Shown: one piece after another, positions 40,789 through 49,562 of the stretch
How the letters are laid out: each line of letters opens with the position of its first letter
Position numbering within the stretch: the stretch's first letter is position 1
Source of the DNA: Asticcacaulis solisilvae
GTDB lineage: Bacteria > Pseudomonadota > Alphaproteobacteria > Caulobacterales > Caulobacteraceae
NCBI RefSeq assembly: GCF_017875235.1
Contig: NZ_JAGGMI010000001.1
Span: forward strand, 496,001-560,000
Direction: 5' to 3'
DNA length: 64,000 nucleotides
The notes under the pieces: model-generated
What the model was told of the DNA's origin: nothing
Database searches by the model: none
Seen by the model: the letters and a program-made list of their open reading frames with translations, nothing else
Translations under genes and position numbers: made by a program

Positions 40789-42477
40789 TCAGGCGGACAC
40801 CCGGTCCAGGAAGGTCAGGATTTCACGCTTCAGGTTTTCGGTCTGGTCGGACAGGATGTGCGCCGACGACGCCGTCTTCTGCGCGGAAACCGTGGCGTCG
40901 TCCGAGGCCCGGTTCATGTCCCCGATATCGTTGCTGACACGGTCGGTATTGCGATAAGCGGCGTTCATATTGGCCGCGATCTCGGCAGTGACGACGCTCT
41001 GTTCTTCGACGGCCGAAGAGATGCTGACGGCGATGGCATCGACCGTATCGACGCCCTTGGAGATGGTGTTCAGCACCTGGATGACATCCGCCGACACTTC
41101 GCGGATATTGTCGATATTGATGGTGATCTCGCTGGTGGCGCGGCCGGTCGCGGTCGCCAGTTGCTTGACCTCATTGGCGACGACCGCGAAGCCCTTGCCG
41201 GCATCGCCCGCACGCGCCGATTCGATCGTGGCGTTCAGCGCCAGCAGATTGATCTGGCCGGTGATGCTCTGGATCAGGTCGACGATTTCGACGATGCGCT
41301 TGGTCGCCTCCTCCAGCTTGTGCGAAGTCGTCGAGGCGCGTTCCATCTGGGCGACGACGTCACGAATGGCAATCGAGCACGAGCCCGTCTGGCTGGCGAT
41401 CTCGCGGATCGAAGCCGACATTTCCTCGGCGGCGGCGGCGACCGTCTGGACGCTGCCCGAGGTCTCGCCGGTGGCGGCGGACACGGTCTGTGCCTTGTCA
41501 TGCACCGAAGCGACGATGTGGTTCATGTCATCCGAGGCAAGCTTCAGGTCTTCGGTCGCGCCGCCCAGACGACCCATGATGTCGCCGACCGTATCGCGGA
41601 AGGCATTGATCTCAGCCTCCAGGCGGCCCTTCTGCTCGACCTTTGCCAGGGCGTCCGCGCTCTGCGACTCCTCGAGGCGGCGAGCGGCGGTCAACCGGTC
41701 ATTGAGGTTTAGCAGAGAGCGCGTCATGTCGCCGATTTCGTCGCGGCGTTCATCGCCCAGCGACGGCAGTTCCCTGCCATCGGCCAGGGCCGACAGGCCG
41801 CGCGTCAGTTGGCCCAGCGGCAGGCGGATGTCGCGCGCAATGACCCAGCTGACGCCGCCCAGCGCCAGAAGCGTAAAGAACCCTATGGCGCCGAACTTCG
41901 TCAGTTGCGCCAGGAAGGCGGTATTGACGTCGTCGATATAGATGCCGGAACCGACGATCCAGCCCCATTCCGGGATACGAGACACGTAGGAGATTTTCGC
42001 CGTCGGCTTGGTCTTGTCCATTCCGGGCTTGGGCCACCAATAGCGCACAAAGCCGTCGCGGCCGCTGGCCACGGCCTGGGTCATTTCGGAGAAGAGTTTG
42101 ACGCCCTTGGGGTCCTTGATCTCGGAGGCATCCGTGCCGTCAAGCTCAGGCTTGAACGGATGCATGATCATGTTGGCCTTGTCGTCGATGATCCAGAAAT
42201 AGTTCTCGCCCTCGTATCGCAGCGCCTTCACCTGGGCGACGGCAGCGGCCTTGGCCTCGTCCTCGCCGATCTCGCCGCGCTTGAAACGTTCATGCTGGGC
42301 GCGGATAACGCTGCCGGCGACTTCGACGACATTCCTCGTTTTGTCCATACGGTCGCGCAGCATGACGCCGCGATAATCCATCAGCGACACGGCCGAAACG
42401 GCAACAAAGGCAATCAGCGCCATGGCGAGAATCAGCTGAAGTTTTCGCGCGACGGATATGTGTGAAAGCTTCAGCAT
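40789..42477 (-). CDS. Methyl-accepting chemotaxis protein with single Cache domain
   Basis: Inner-membrane chemoreceptor of 562 residues. TM1 about 10-32; periplasmic sCache_2 sensor about 35-190 ([34 protein letters not shown]); TM2 about 192-212; HAMP about 213-265; and a cytoplasmic signalling hairpin whose tip carries [19 protein letters not shown] and [13 protein letters not shown] near 400-440. Single-Cache receptors of this kind often sense small carboxylates. No pentapeptide for CheR/CheB tethering is visible at the C-terminus. GGGGAG lies just upstream of the ATG. Position between sugar-utilisation clusters suggests taxis toward degradation products (inference). Confidence 0.93.
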   Translation of the reverse strand: MLKLSHISVARKLQLILAMALIAFVAVSAVSLMDYRGVMLRDRMDKTRNVVEVAGSVIRAQHERFKRGEIGEDEAKAAAVAQVKALRYEGENYFWIIDDKANMIMHPFKPELDGTDASEIKDPKGVKLFSEMTQAVASGRDGFVRYWWPKPGMDKTKPTAKISYVSRIPEWGWIVGSGIYIDDVNTAFLAQLTKFGAIGFFTLLALGGVSWVIARDIRLPLGQLTRGLSALADGRELPSLGDERRDEIGDMTRSLLNLNDRLTAARRLEESQSADALAKVEQKGRLEAEINAFRDTVGDIMGRLGGATEDLKLASDDMNHIVASVHDKAQTVSAATGETSGSVQTVAAAAEEMSASIREIASQTGSCSIAIRDVVAQMERASTTSHKLEEATKRIVEIVDLIQSITGQINLLALNATIESARAGDAGKGFAVVANEVKQLATATGRATSEITINIDNIREVSADVIQVLNTISKGVDTVDAIAVSISSAVEEQSVVTAEIAANMNAAYRNTDRVSNDIGDMNRASDDATVSAQKTASSAHILSDQTENLKREILTFLDRVSA

Positions 42478-42560
42478 GGCACTCCCCTGCGGTCTTTAAG
42501 AATATGTTCTTGGCGCATGACGCGCGGGGGCGAGTGTTAACGATATTGGTATGCAAATGC

Positions 42561-44114
42561 TTAAGGCGCGAGCCGCTCGTTGGCTTTCAACGTCACCTTT
42601 CGCCGTGGCCGGCCATCGAGCGCGAGCGTCACCGTCTGCGGGCTTTCAGCAATACCGAGCAGCGCCAAAGGCCGACCGTCCTTGGCGGTGATCAGCCGCG
42701 CCGTGCCCTTGACCTGTGCGATCTGTTTGCCGCGCAGGCTCAGACTCGCGCCCCTGGCGTCATAGGTCATTTCGGCCGTACCGCCGCCATCGAGCGGCAG
42801 GCGGAAGCGCGCGCCCATCGACGCCCTGTGGCCCGGCCGGACGTTCCAGTGGAGCGCGTCGGCCTCCTCCGTCACGCCTGCCAGCCGCCAGCTATAGTCC
42901 ATCATGACCAGGGCCGCCGGCGAGTAGTCGGGCTCGTCGCCCTGTTTGGTGAAGGTGCCGTCGACCGGATCGATCTGCTGGCGGAAGGTCATGTCGTTGA
43001 TGATGGCTTCGCACCACCGCGTCATCATATGGCTGAACTCGGCCGAGCGGCCGTAGTGGTCCATCCAGCGCGGCGCGCGCAGCGCCGTCAGGGCCTGCGA
43101 TGGCCCGCCCCATGAATTCTTCGGAATCGGCCGCACAAAGGCCGGATCATCCGCCGCGATCGACGGCAAGGGATACGCGGTCCAGAAGGCCTTGGGGTTA
43201 TGGATCTGCCGCGTCCACAGCTCATCGAATAGCGCCTGATCCGGCACATGCTCGCTGCACACCCGCGTCAGGATATCGCCGCGAATGCGGACAAACCTGT
43301 CATTGGCGTCCAGATCGTAGAAGGCCGCATCTTCTGCGGCATAGAGCTTCGACAGGATCAGTTGCCGCATCTTATCGGCGCTTTCCGCCCAGCGATCGGC
43401 CTCCCCGCTTTTGCCCAGGGCTTTCGCCATCTCCGCCAGCGCCAACCGCGCGCCATAGGTCGTGGCCGACAGGTCCGGCGACAGGCGCGGCACGCCCAGA
43501 CCCGGCACAAAGGCCTTGGCGTCCTTGTTCGGGCACTGCGGCGGAATGCCGTTCCAACGCGGGCTGTTGTCGTGGCCGGTGTCGTAGGTGCAAAAGCCTT
43601 CGGTCAGGCCGGTACCGCGCGTATTGCGGTATTTCAGCAGCCACGCATCCCAGGCCGAACAGGCGCTATAGGCGTGCGCCAGCAAGGCTTCGTCGCCGGT
43701 CGCCCGCGCCAGTTCCCACGCCGTAGCCGCGATCGGCACGACCATCTGGATCTGGCCAAAGCCCGTCTCGGTCACCTTGTTATTGCACGGCAGTTGCCCG
43801 TCCATGCGTTGCAGCTCAAAAAAGACCTCGTGCGAATTGCGCGCCACATCGGGCCGGAACTTGCGGTAGACCAGGGCTTCGTGCGGGCCGCACTCCATCC
43901 AGATACCGGCATAGTCGGCGCCTTCAATCAGCACCGGCTTCGCGTAACGCGGCATGACCTGGACGTTCTTGTGCAGGACCGCCAAGGCCTTGTCATAGGC
44001 CGCCTGCCATTTGACGTCCTGGGTCGTGTAGGACGGCGCATTGCCGGTCAGCGCCACGGCGACCGGCGCAATGGCCATTGCCGCGCTGGCGGCCAAAAAT
44101 TCCCGGCGGTTCAT
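42561..44114 (-). CDS. Clan GH-G (GH63/MGH1-like) glycoside hydrolase
   Basis: Exported (alpha/alpha)6-barrel hydrolase of 517 residues with a short Tat-type leader (NRREFLAASAAMAIAP). Clan features: YDTGHDNSPRWNGIP near 188-202 (acid Asp region, as DNSP-W in trehalase/GH63 and mannosylglycerate hydrolases), the helical walls, FWTAYPLPSIAADDPAF, and NSWGGPSQALTALR near 343-356. The substrate is not evident; alpha-linked mannose or glucose residues are typical for the clan. Start fixed at 44114 because the ATG overlaps the GH43 stop (ATGA, 44111-44114), indicating translational coupling with the GH43 gene. Confidence 0.78.
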   Translation of the reverse strand: MNRREFLAASAAMAIAPVAVALTGNAPSYTTQDVKWQAAYDKALAVLHKNVQVMPRYAKPVLIEGADYAGIWMECGPHEALVYRKFRPDVARNSHEVFFELQRMDGQLPCNNKVTETGFGQIQMVVPIAATAWELARATGDEALLAHAYSACSAWDAWLLKYRNTRGTGLTEGFCTYDTGHDNSPRWNGIPPQCPNKDAKAFVPGLGVPRLSPDLSATTYGARLALAEMAKALGKSGEADRWAESADKMRQLILSKLYAAEDAAFYDLDANDRFVRIRGDILTRVCSEHVPDQALFDELWTRQIHNPKAFWTAYPLPSIAADDPAFVRPIPKNSWGGPSQALTALRAPRWMDHYGRSAEFSHMMTRWCEAIINDMTFRQQIDPVDGTFTKQGDEPDYSPAALVMMDYSWRLAGVTEEADALHWNVRPGHRASMGARFRLPLDGGGTAEMTYDARGASLSLRGKQIAQVKGTARLITAKDGRPLALLGIAESPQTVTLALDGRPRRKVTLKANERLAP

Positions 44115-45718
44115 CGTGTCACCTTTACGCGGAAGAAGTCGGCATCGACATGGCCTGACACCTGCGTCCCAGGCGCTGCCTTGACATAGGTGAACAGGCC
44201 CGGCCGCGAGCCCTTCCACCACGAAAACTTCGACAACAGGACGGGTTCGCCCAGCGCCGCAAACGTCTTGCCATCAGCGCTATAGCTGAACCGAACCATC
44301 TGATCCGACGTCACCTCGGCCTGGAGATCGAGCGTCTTACCCATCACCTCCGGCCCCGGCATCTCGACGCCCGCCGAAGCAAAGGTCACGCGCGTCACGC
44401 CGCCGTCCTTCACCACACCGATCCACACCGGCCTGACGCCAAACAGTGTCAGACCCGCGCGTTGCCCGTCCACCAGCCCGGAAACATCTAGCCGCGTATG
44501 GGCCTGCATCCGCGGCCCCTGCAGGATCTGCGTCAGCGTATTGCGCGATGTCGTCAGGTGCTCGGCCGCGCCCGCCTTCAGCCGCATCCATCCCGGCCGC
44601 GCGCTCAGCGACCAACGGCTATTGTCCGGATTGTGATTCCACGCCCATTGCAGGCCCAGCATCTTGCCGCTGAATTCATCGCTGTCCTGCAACTGGTCCT
44701 TGGGTTTCCACGCGCCGGTATCGGGCGCCTTATGCGTCAACACAGGCTGGGTGTTATCGCCCATGATCGGCCAGTCATCGACCCATTTGACCGGCTGCAT
44801 ATGGACGATGCGGCCAAAGGCTTCGGTCGAGTTGAAATGCAGGAACCAGCCCTCGCCGGACGGTGTTTCAACATAGCCGCCTTGATGCGGCCCTTTCAGC
44901 CCATTACCGGGAACCAGCACATCCTTCCACTCGTAAGGCCCTTCGACGCTGCGCGCGCGGCCCACAGCCTGCGGTCCCGTGCCGACACCGCCGATCGGCG
45001 CGAAGATGTAGTACCAGCCGTTGCGCTTATAAAACTTGGGCCCTTCCAGGATGGGCAGCCGCACCTTGTCCTCGGCGATCACCTTACCTTCGTCAAGTAC
45101 CCTGGTGCCGTCCCAACTCATCTTATGGAGCACAAGCGGCCCCGCCCCGACCTTGCCGTGGACCAGCCACGCCTGACCGTCCTCATCCCAAAAGGGGCAA
45201 GGGTCTTCCAGCTTTGCTTCAGCAATCACATGCACCGGTGCCGCCCATGGGCCGGCAGGATCGGTGGCCGTCGACATATAGACGCCTTCGTCCGGCGTCG
45301 CCCAATAGACCCAGAACCTGCCGTCGTGGTGGCGGATCGACGGCGCCCAGACACCCGAAGCGTACTTGGTGCCCGTGACAGGCTTCGACTTGGTGTCATC
45401 CAGCTCATAGGGCCCCGGCATGTCGTATTCCGGCGCGAACGGCAATTTCGGCAGGACATGGCCGATGATTTTCCAATGGACCAGATCGTCCGACTTCAGC
45501 ACCGGTATGCCCGGCGACCAGTGAAAGGTCGAAGCGACCATGTAATAGCTCTTGCCGACGCGAATGACATCGGGGTCCGAATAGTCGGCATATAATACCG
45601 GATTCTGGTACGTTCGCTCGCCCGCCATAGCCATCGCGCCCATCGGTGCCACGCAAAGCATTGCAGCCGCAATTATCGCCAGAGGCGATATTGACCCTAC
45701 GCGCGGTGTGGTATTCAT
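44111..45718 (-). CDS. GH43 beta-xylosidase/arabinosidase-type hydrolase
   Basis: Exported five-bladed propeller glycosidase of 535 residues. Signal peptide to about 32. Catalytic base Asp in YADYSDPDVIRVGKSYYM near 42-59, pKa modulator Asp in LEDPCPFWDEDG near 150-161, and acid Glu in LEGPKFYKRNGWYYIFAP near 204-221. A C-terminal beta-sandwich of about 200 residues (from LQDSDEFSGKML) is the GH43_C2/DUF1349-like module of subfamily 12-type enzymes. Start at 45718 is supported by GGAGG five bases upstream. Divergent from the oxidoreductase gene with only 38 bp between start codons, and coupled to the GH-G hydrolase downstream. Confidence 0.9.
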   Translation of the reverse strand: MNTTPRVGSISPLAIIAAAMLCVAPMGAMAMAGERTYQNPVLYADYSDPDVIRVGKSYYMVASTFHWSPGIPVLKSDDLVHWKIIGHVLPKLPFAPEYDMPGPYELDDTKSKPVTGTKYASGVWAPSIRHHDGRFWVYWATPDEGVYMSTATDPAGPWAAPVHVIAEAKLEDPCPFWDEDGQAWLVHGKVGAGPLVLHKMSWDGTRVLDEGKVIAEDKVRLPILEGPKFYKRNGWYYIFAPIGGVGTGPQAVGRARSVEGPYEWKDVLVPGNGLKGPHQGGYVETPSGEGWFLHFNSTEAFGRIVHMQPVKWVDDWPIMGDNTQPVLTHKAPDTGAWKPKDQLQDSDEFSGKMLGLQWAWNHNPDNSRWSLSARPGWMRLKAGAAEHLTTSRNTLTQILQGPRMQAHTRLDVSGLVDGQRAGLTLFGVRPVWIGVVKDGGVTRVTFASAGVEMPGPEVMGKTLDLQAEVTSDQMVRFSYSADGKTFAALGEPVLLSKFSWWKGSRPGLFTYVKAAPGTQVSGHVDADFFRVKVTR

Positions 45719-45737
45719 TCGAACCTCCGATAAAACA

Positions 45738-45743
45738 TATAAT
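45738..45743 (+). promoter_or_regulatory. TATAAT box in 38-bp divergent gap
   Basis: A perfect -10 TATAAT in the gap between the divergent starts at 45718 and 45757. A start about seven bases downstream would leave an almost leaderless oxidoreductase mRNA. On the other strand TATTAT overlaps the same bases. The -35 regions would lie inside the opposite genes and are not convincing. Confidence 0.35.
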
Positions 45744-45756
45744 ACAGGGAAGAGAC

Positions 45757-47205
45757 ATGACCGAACCGACCGGACCAAATCTCGGCCGCCGCAGCATTCT
45801 GGCGGGTGCCACCGCCGGCATCGCCATAGCCGCCACGCCGAAAGCCCGTGCCGCCGACACGCGCAAGGCCTATGCGATCATCGGCTGCGGCAGCCGATCG
45901 CGCATGTTCCAGGACGCCATCTGGGGCGAGCACAAGGATCATAACCGCATCGTCGCCATGTGCGACACCAATCCGGGCCGCATGAACTATGTCGCCGGCC
46001 GCGCCACCAGGGCCGGCGCGCCTGTCCCGAAAGCCTATCCCGCCGCCGACTTCGACAAAATGGTCCGGGAAACCAAGCCCGACGCCGTCATCGTCACCAC
46101 GCCCGACGCCTATCACGTTGACTATATCCTGAAAGCGCTCAATGCGGGCCTGGACGTCATCACCGAAAAGCCAATGACCACCGACGCCGCCAAGGCCCAG
46201 GCCATTCTCGATGCCGTTAAGAAGAGCGGCCGCCATATCCGCGTCACCTTCAACTACCGCTATTCGCCGTTCCGCACCCAGATCAAGGAACTGCTGATGA
46301 GCGGTGTCATCGGCGACATCCTGTCGGTCGATTTCCAGTGGCTGCTCAACACCGTCCACGGCGCCGACTATTTCCGCCGCTGGCATTCCAACAAGGCGAT
46401 TTCGGGCGGACTGATGGTCCACAAATCGACCCACCATTTCGACCTGGTCAACTGGTGGCTGTCCGACATGCCGGTCGCCGTCTCGGCCGTCGGCAAACGC
46501 GACTTCTATACGCCGCAGATGGCCAGGCGCCTGGGCCTTTCCGGTCCGCACGAGCGCTGCCATACCTGCCCGGAAAAGGCAGCGTGTACGTTTGAACTCG
46601 ACTTGACCAAGGATGCCGGCCTGAAGGCGCTCTATCTCGAAAATGAAAAGTACGACGGCTATTTCCGCGACCAGTGCGTGTGGCGCCCAGAGATCAATAT
46701 CGAAGACACGATGAATGTCGTCGTCAGCTACGCCAAGGGCGCGACCCTGAGCTACAGCCTCAACGCCTTCAACGCCTGGGAAGGCTATAACATTGCCTTC
46801 AACGGCACCAAGGGCCGGCTGGAACACTCGCTCAATGAACAGGCGACGACGGCGGGGTCCGGCAACGCCCAGAGCGAGACCGAACGTGGGATCTTGCGCG
46901 TTATTCCGCTGCGTGGCACCGCCCAGGACATTCCTTTGCGCAGCGGCGCGGGCAGCCATGGCGGCGGCGACGCGGTGATGCTCAACGACCTGTTCAATCC
47001 GGCGGCGCCGGCCGATCCGCTCAAGCGGGCGGCGGACGAACGCGGCGGCGCAGCATCTATCCTGATCGGCGTGGCCGCCAATCGCTGCTTCGAGACCGGT
47101 CAGCCGGTCAAGATCGACAGCCTGGTCACGGGCCTGCAAAGCCCGGACTGGCCGGCCATGCCCGGCGGCGACCAGCCGGTGCCCATGCCGGTGCGCAAGG
47201 CATAG
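45757..47205 (+). CDS. Tat-exported Gfo/Idh/MocA family oxidoreductase
   Basis: NAD(P)-dependent sugar oxidoreductase fold, 482 residues, with a twin-arginine leader (GRRSILAGATAGIAIAAT near 10-27), so probably periplasmic with bound cofactor. Rossmann motif AIIGCGSRSRMF near 41-52, EKPMTTD near 148-154 (the EKP motif with catalytic Lys), and the substrate domain with GGLMVHKSTHHFDLVNWWL. A cysteine cluster CHTCPEKAAC near 270-279 is unusual and may bind a metal. Tat-exported members include glycoside-processing enzymes such as GH109-like proteins, so glycosidase activity through redox chemistry is possible. Divergent from GH43; probably shares control with it. Confidence 0.85.
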   Translation: MTEPTGPNLGRRSILAGATAGIAIAATPKARAADTRKAYAIIGCGSRSRMFQDAIWGEHKDHNRIVAMCDTNPGRMNYVAGRATRAGAPVPKAYPAADFDKMVRETKPDAVIVTTPDAYHVDYILKALNAGLDVITEKPMTTDAAKAQAILDAVKKSGRHIRVTFNYRYSPFRTQIKELLMSGVIGDILSVDFQWLLNTVHGADYFRRWHSNKAISGGLMVHKSTHHFDLVNWWLSDMPVAVSAVGKRDFYTPQMARRLGLSGPHERCHTCPEKAACTFELDLTKDAGLKALYLENEKYDGYFRDQCVWRPEINIEDTMNVVVSYAKGATLSYSLNAFNAWEGYNIAFNGTKGRLEHSLNEQATTAGSGNAQSETERGILRVIPLRGTAQDIPLRSGAGSHGGGDAVMLNDLFNPAAPADPLKRAADERGGAASILIGVAANRCFETGQPVKIDSLVTGLQSPDWPAMPGGDQPVPMPVRKA

Positions 47206-47301
47206 AACTGCGCGTCGGGATAAAGGCGCGGACATGGGACGGCGCTCCTGCGAAGGCTCAGATCGAAGGGGCCGGCGGGGGAGCGTCGGGCCAATTGCGG
47301 A

Positions 47302-47346
47302 GCATGCTTCGAAAAAGTGGATACCGGTTCTTCGAACCAAGCATGC
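47302..47346. repeat. Palindromic intergenic repeat, divergent copy D
   Basis: GCATGCTT (47302-47309) and AAGCATGC (47339-47346) enclose TTCGAA (47308-47313) and TTCGAA (47331-47336). The loop strand AAAAGTGGATACCGGTT is the complement of the AACCG-N-CACTTTT core seen in copies B and C, so it appears to be a relative with a different outer stem. A second small hairpin CAAAATCC/GGATTTTG lies at 47379-47399. Confidence 0.5.
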
Positions 47347-47503
47347 GACCACTAAGAAAGTTAGACGCGTGTCTCATCCAAAATCCGCTATGGATTTTGT
47401 AAAAAATGCTCAGTGACAATCCACTCTGGTCGCGCATAATTGATACCGCTACCGTGACCTGCGCCTGTCAAAACGTCAATCATAACGGCGCGAGGGAGAT
47501 CAC

Positions 47504-49042
47504 ATGTCCGGACAAGTCTCACGTCGCGTATTCGGTATCGGCTTAACGGCATCGTTGGGAATGGCCAACGTCGCACAGGCGCAGACCTGCCCTGCCGGCT
47601 GGCCGAAATGGGCCGATGACCTGCGCCGCGATCTCGACCAGATGGCCGTTGACTTGACCAAGCGCCTGAAGCCATGGAGCGGCCCCGACCGCGTTGTGAC
47701 GCCCGAAGCGCACGGTTATACCGGCAAGGGCTTAGCAACCAAAGCCATTCAGGCAGCGATCGACGCCGCGGCGGCCCAAGGCGGCGGCACGGTCCGCCTG
47801 GCCAAGGGCGACTATGTCTCTGGCACCCTCGATCTGCGCGACCATATCCGCATTGAGATCGCCAAGGGCGCGCGTCTGGTCGCCAGCCTCGACCTCAGGG
47901 ACTGGCCGGAACGCGTCGCTAAGCGCCCGACCGTCATGGACAGCAATATGGGCATGAACCAGTCGCTGATCTTCGGCGAAGGGCTGACCAATATCGCGCT
48001 CAGCGGCGAAGGCGAGATCGACGGGCGCGGCCACAATTTCAAGGGCGACGAGACCATCCACGGCACGCCCGGTCGGCCCTTCCTCATCCGCATCATCGAC
48101 TGCCGGCAGGTCCATATCTCGCAACTGAGTCTCAAGGATTCGCCGTGCTGGATGCAGAACTACCTCAACTGCGACGATCTCCTGATCGAACGCCTGCGCG
48201 TCGAAAACCAGGCCAATTTCAACAATGACGGCATCGATATCGATGGCTGCCGCAATGTCATTGTCCGCCATTGTTATGTCAGCTCCGGCGACGACGCACT
48301 ATGCTTCAAAGGCGCCGCCCAGACGCCAACCGAAAATGTGCTGATCGAAAACAACGTCTTCTACACCTCGTGCAACGCCATCAAGTACGGCACCGACAGC
48401 CAGAGCGTCTTCCGCAACGTCCTGGTCCGCCACTGCGAAATCGGCGGCATTTCCGAAGAGATGCGCCGCATCAAGACGGTCGATGCCGACTCCGGCTTTT
48501 CGTGGGAGATGGTCGATGGCGGCCGCGTTGAAAACCTGCTGGCCCACGACATCAATATCGTCCGCGCCAAAAGCCCTTTCTTCCTGCGCCTGGAAAACCG
48601 CGGGCGTGTCCGGCCGGAACAGCCAAAACCCGCCATCGGACGCTTACGCCGTATCGTCTTCGACAGGATCACGGGCAATGACAACGGCGCGCGCGGCTCC
48701 TACTTCCTCAGCGTGCCCGAACAGCCGATCGAAGACATCGCCTTGCGTGACGTCAGCCTTGGCCAGCGCGCATCGTCGCACTGGCTGACGGAGGATCAAA
48801 TCCCTGACCTCCGCGGCGCCTACCCCGACGCTCACATGATCGACAAACACTTTGGCGGAGTGGGAAAGGACGCGACGGGTGAGCCTATCGGCGGCGATGC
48901 CCCGGCCTACGGGCTGTGGGCGCGGCATGTGAACAGCCTGACCCTGGTCAATTACAAGGTCACGCCCGTCATCCCGGACCCGCGCCCGGAGTTTGTGCTG
49001 ACGACGGTACAAAACCTGTGTGTGAACAAGACCGAGGGCTAA
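47504..49042 (+). CDS. GH28 polygalacturonase/rhamnogalacturonase-like protein
   Basis: Exported right-handed beta-helix hydrolase of 512 residues. Leader with Arg pair and hydrophobic core (VSRRVFGIGLTASLGMA). GH28 motifs: NFNNDGIDIDGCRNVIVRHC near 241-260 and SSGDDALCFKG near 263-273 supply the three catalytic Asp residues. The usual GHG histidine site is replaced by SCNAIKYGTDS near 289-299, although RRIKTVD (RIK site) is kept. This suggests a non-standard subgroup, for example acting on rhamnogalacturonan or an exo-type substrate. GAGGGAG precedes the ATG. It has an own upstream region of about 300 bp with a palindromic repeat, so it is probably separate from the oxidoreductase gene. Confidence 0.85.
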   Translation: MSGQVSRRVFGIGLTASLGMANVAQAQTCPAGWPKWADDLRRDLDQMAVDLTKRLKPWSGPDRVVTPEAHGYTGKGLATKAIQAAIDAAAAQGGGTVRLAKGDYVSGTLDLRDHIRIEIAKGARLVASLDLRDWPERVAKRPTVMDSNMGMNQSLIFGEGLTNIALSGEGEIDGRGHNFKGDETIHGTPGRPFLIRIIDCRQVHISQLSLKDSPCWMQNYLNCDDLLIERLRVENQANFNNDGIDIDGCRNVIVRHCYVSSGDDALCFKGAAQTPTENVLIENNVFYTSCNAIKYGTDSQSVFRNVLVRHCEIGGISEEMRRIKTVDADSGFSWEMVDGGRVENLLAHDINIVRAKSPFFLRLENRGRVRPEQPKPAIGRLRRIVFDRITGNDNGARGSYFLSVPEQPIEDIALRDVSLGQRASSHWLTEDQIPDLRGAYPDAHMIDKHFGGVGKDATGEPIGGDAPAYGLWARHVNSLTLVNYKVTPVIPDPRPEFVLTTVQNLCVNKTEG

Positions 49043-49130
49043 CCCTCCCTTTACAGACATCCCGGACAGCCACATTGCATCCTTGGCGGGCGTTTTCCAA
49101 ACTGCGCCGAACACCGCTCAGGAGTGCGCA

Positions 49131-49562
49131 ATGTCCATCCTCAGATCATTTCCGCTGCTGGCCATTCCGGTCATCATCTACAATCTGCTGGTCATGGGCA
49201 CGGGCGGGTTTTCGACGGCGTCCAGCACGGTCAGCACCTCTTTGCGCAGCCCGGTCGGCCAGATCCCGATGCCCGCCTCAGGCGGACAGTGGCTGTTCCA
49301 GACCAGCGACATCATCCTGCTGGTCGCGCTCATCGCGCTTTTCTTCGGCGTCATCGCATCCAGCCGCTCAGCCAATGACGTGCTGGCCAAGCACGTGCTC
49401 AACATGTTTCTGTTTATCGCATGCCTGGTCGAGTTCCTTTTGCTGCGGGCGTTTGCGACTTCGACCTTCTTCCTGCTGACCGCCATGGTGCTGATGGAAA
49501 CGGTCGCGGGCTTTATCATCACCTCGGTGTCAGCGCGCAAGGACATCGAGATGGCGCATTAG
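49131..49562 (+). CDS. Small four-helix membrane protein, unknown function
   Basis: 143 residues with four predicted hydrophobic helices at about 5-24, 50-70, 83-103 and 107-128. A polar loop (STASSTVSTSLRSPVGQIPM) lies between the first two. No family was recognised, although hydrophobic proteins of this size and plan are common in alphaproteobacteria. ATG 49131 is chosen for the AGGAG six bases upstream; the frame is open further upstream without a site. Its stop overlaps that of the convergent membrane-protein gene by four bases (TTAG, 49559-49562). Function unknown. Confidence 0.75.
   Translation: MSILRSFPLLAIPVIIYNLLVMGTGGFSTASSTVSTSLRSPVGQIPMPASGGQWLFQTSDIILLVALIALFFGVIASSRSANDVLAKHVLNMFLFIACLVEFLLLRAFATSTFFLLTAMVLMETVAGFIITSVSARKDIEMAH

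Noticed and set aside
45715-47352. Minus-strand open frame of 545 codons
   Set aside because: Antisense to the Gfo/Idh/MocA gene, which has a clear Tat leader, Rossmann motif and EKP motif.
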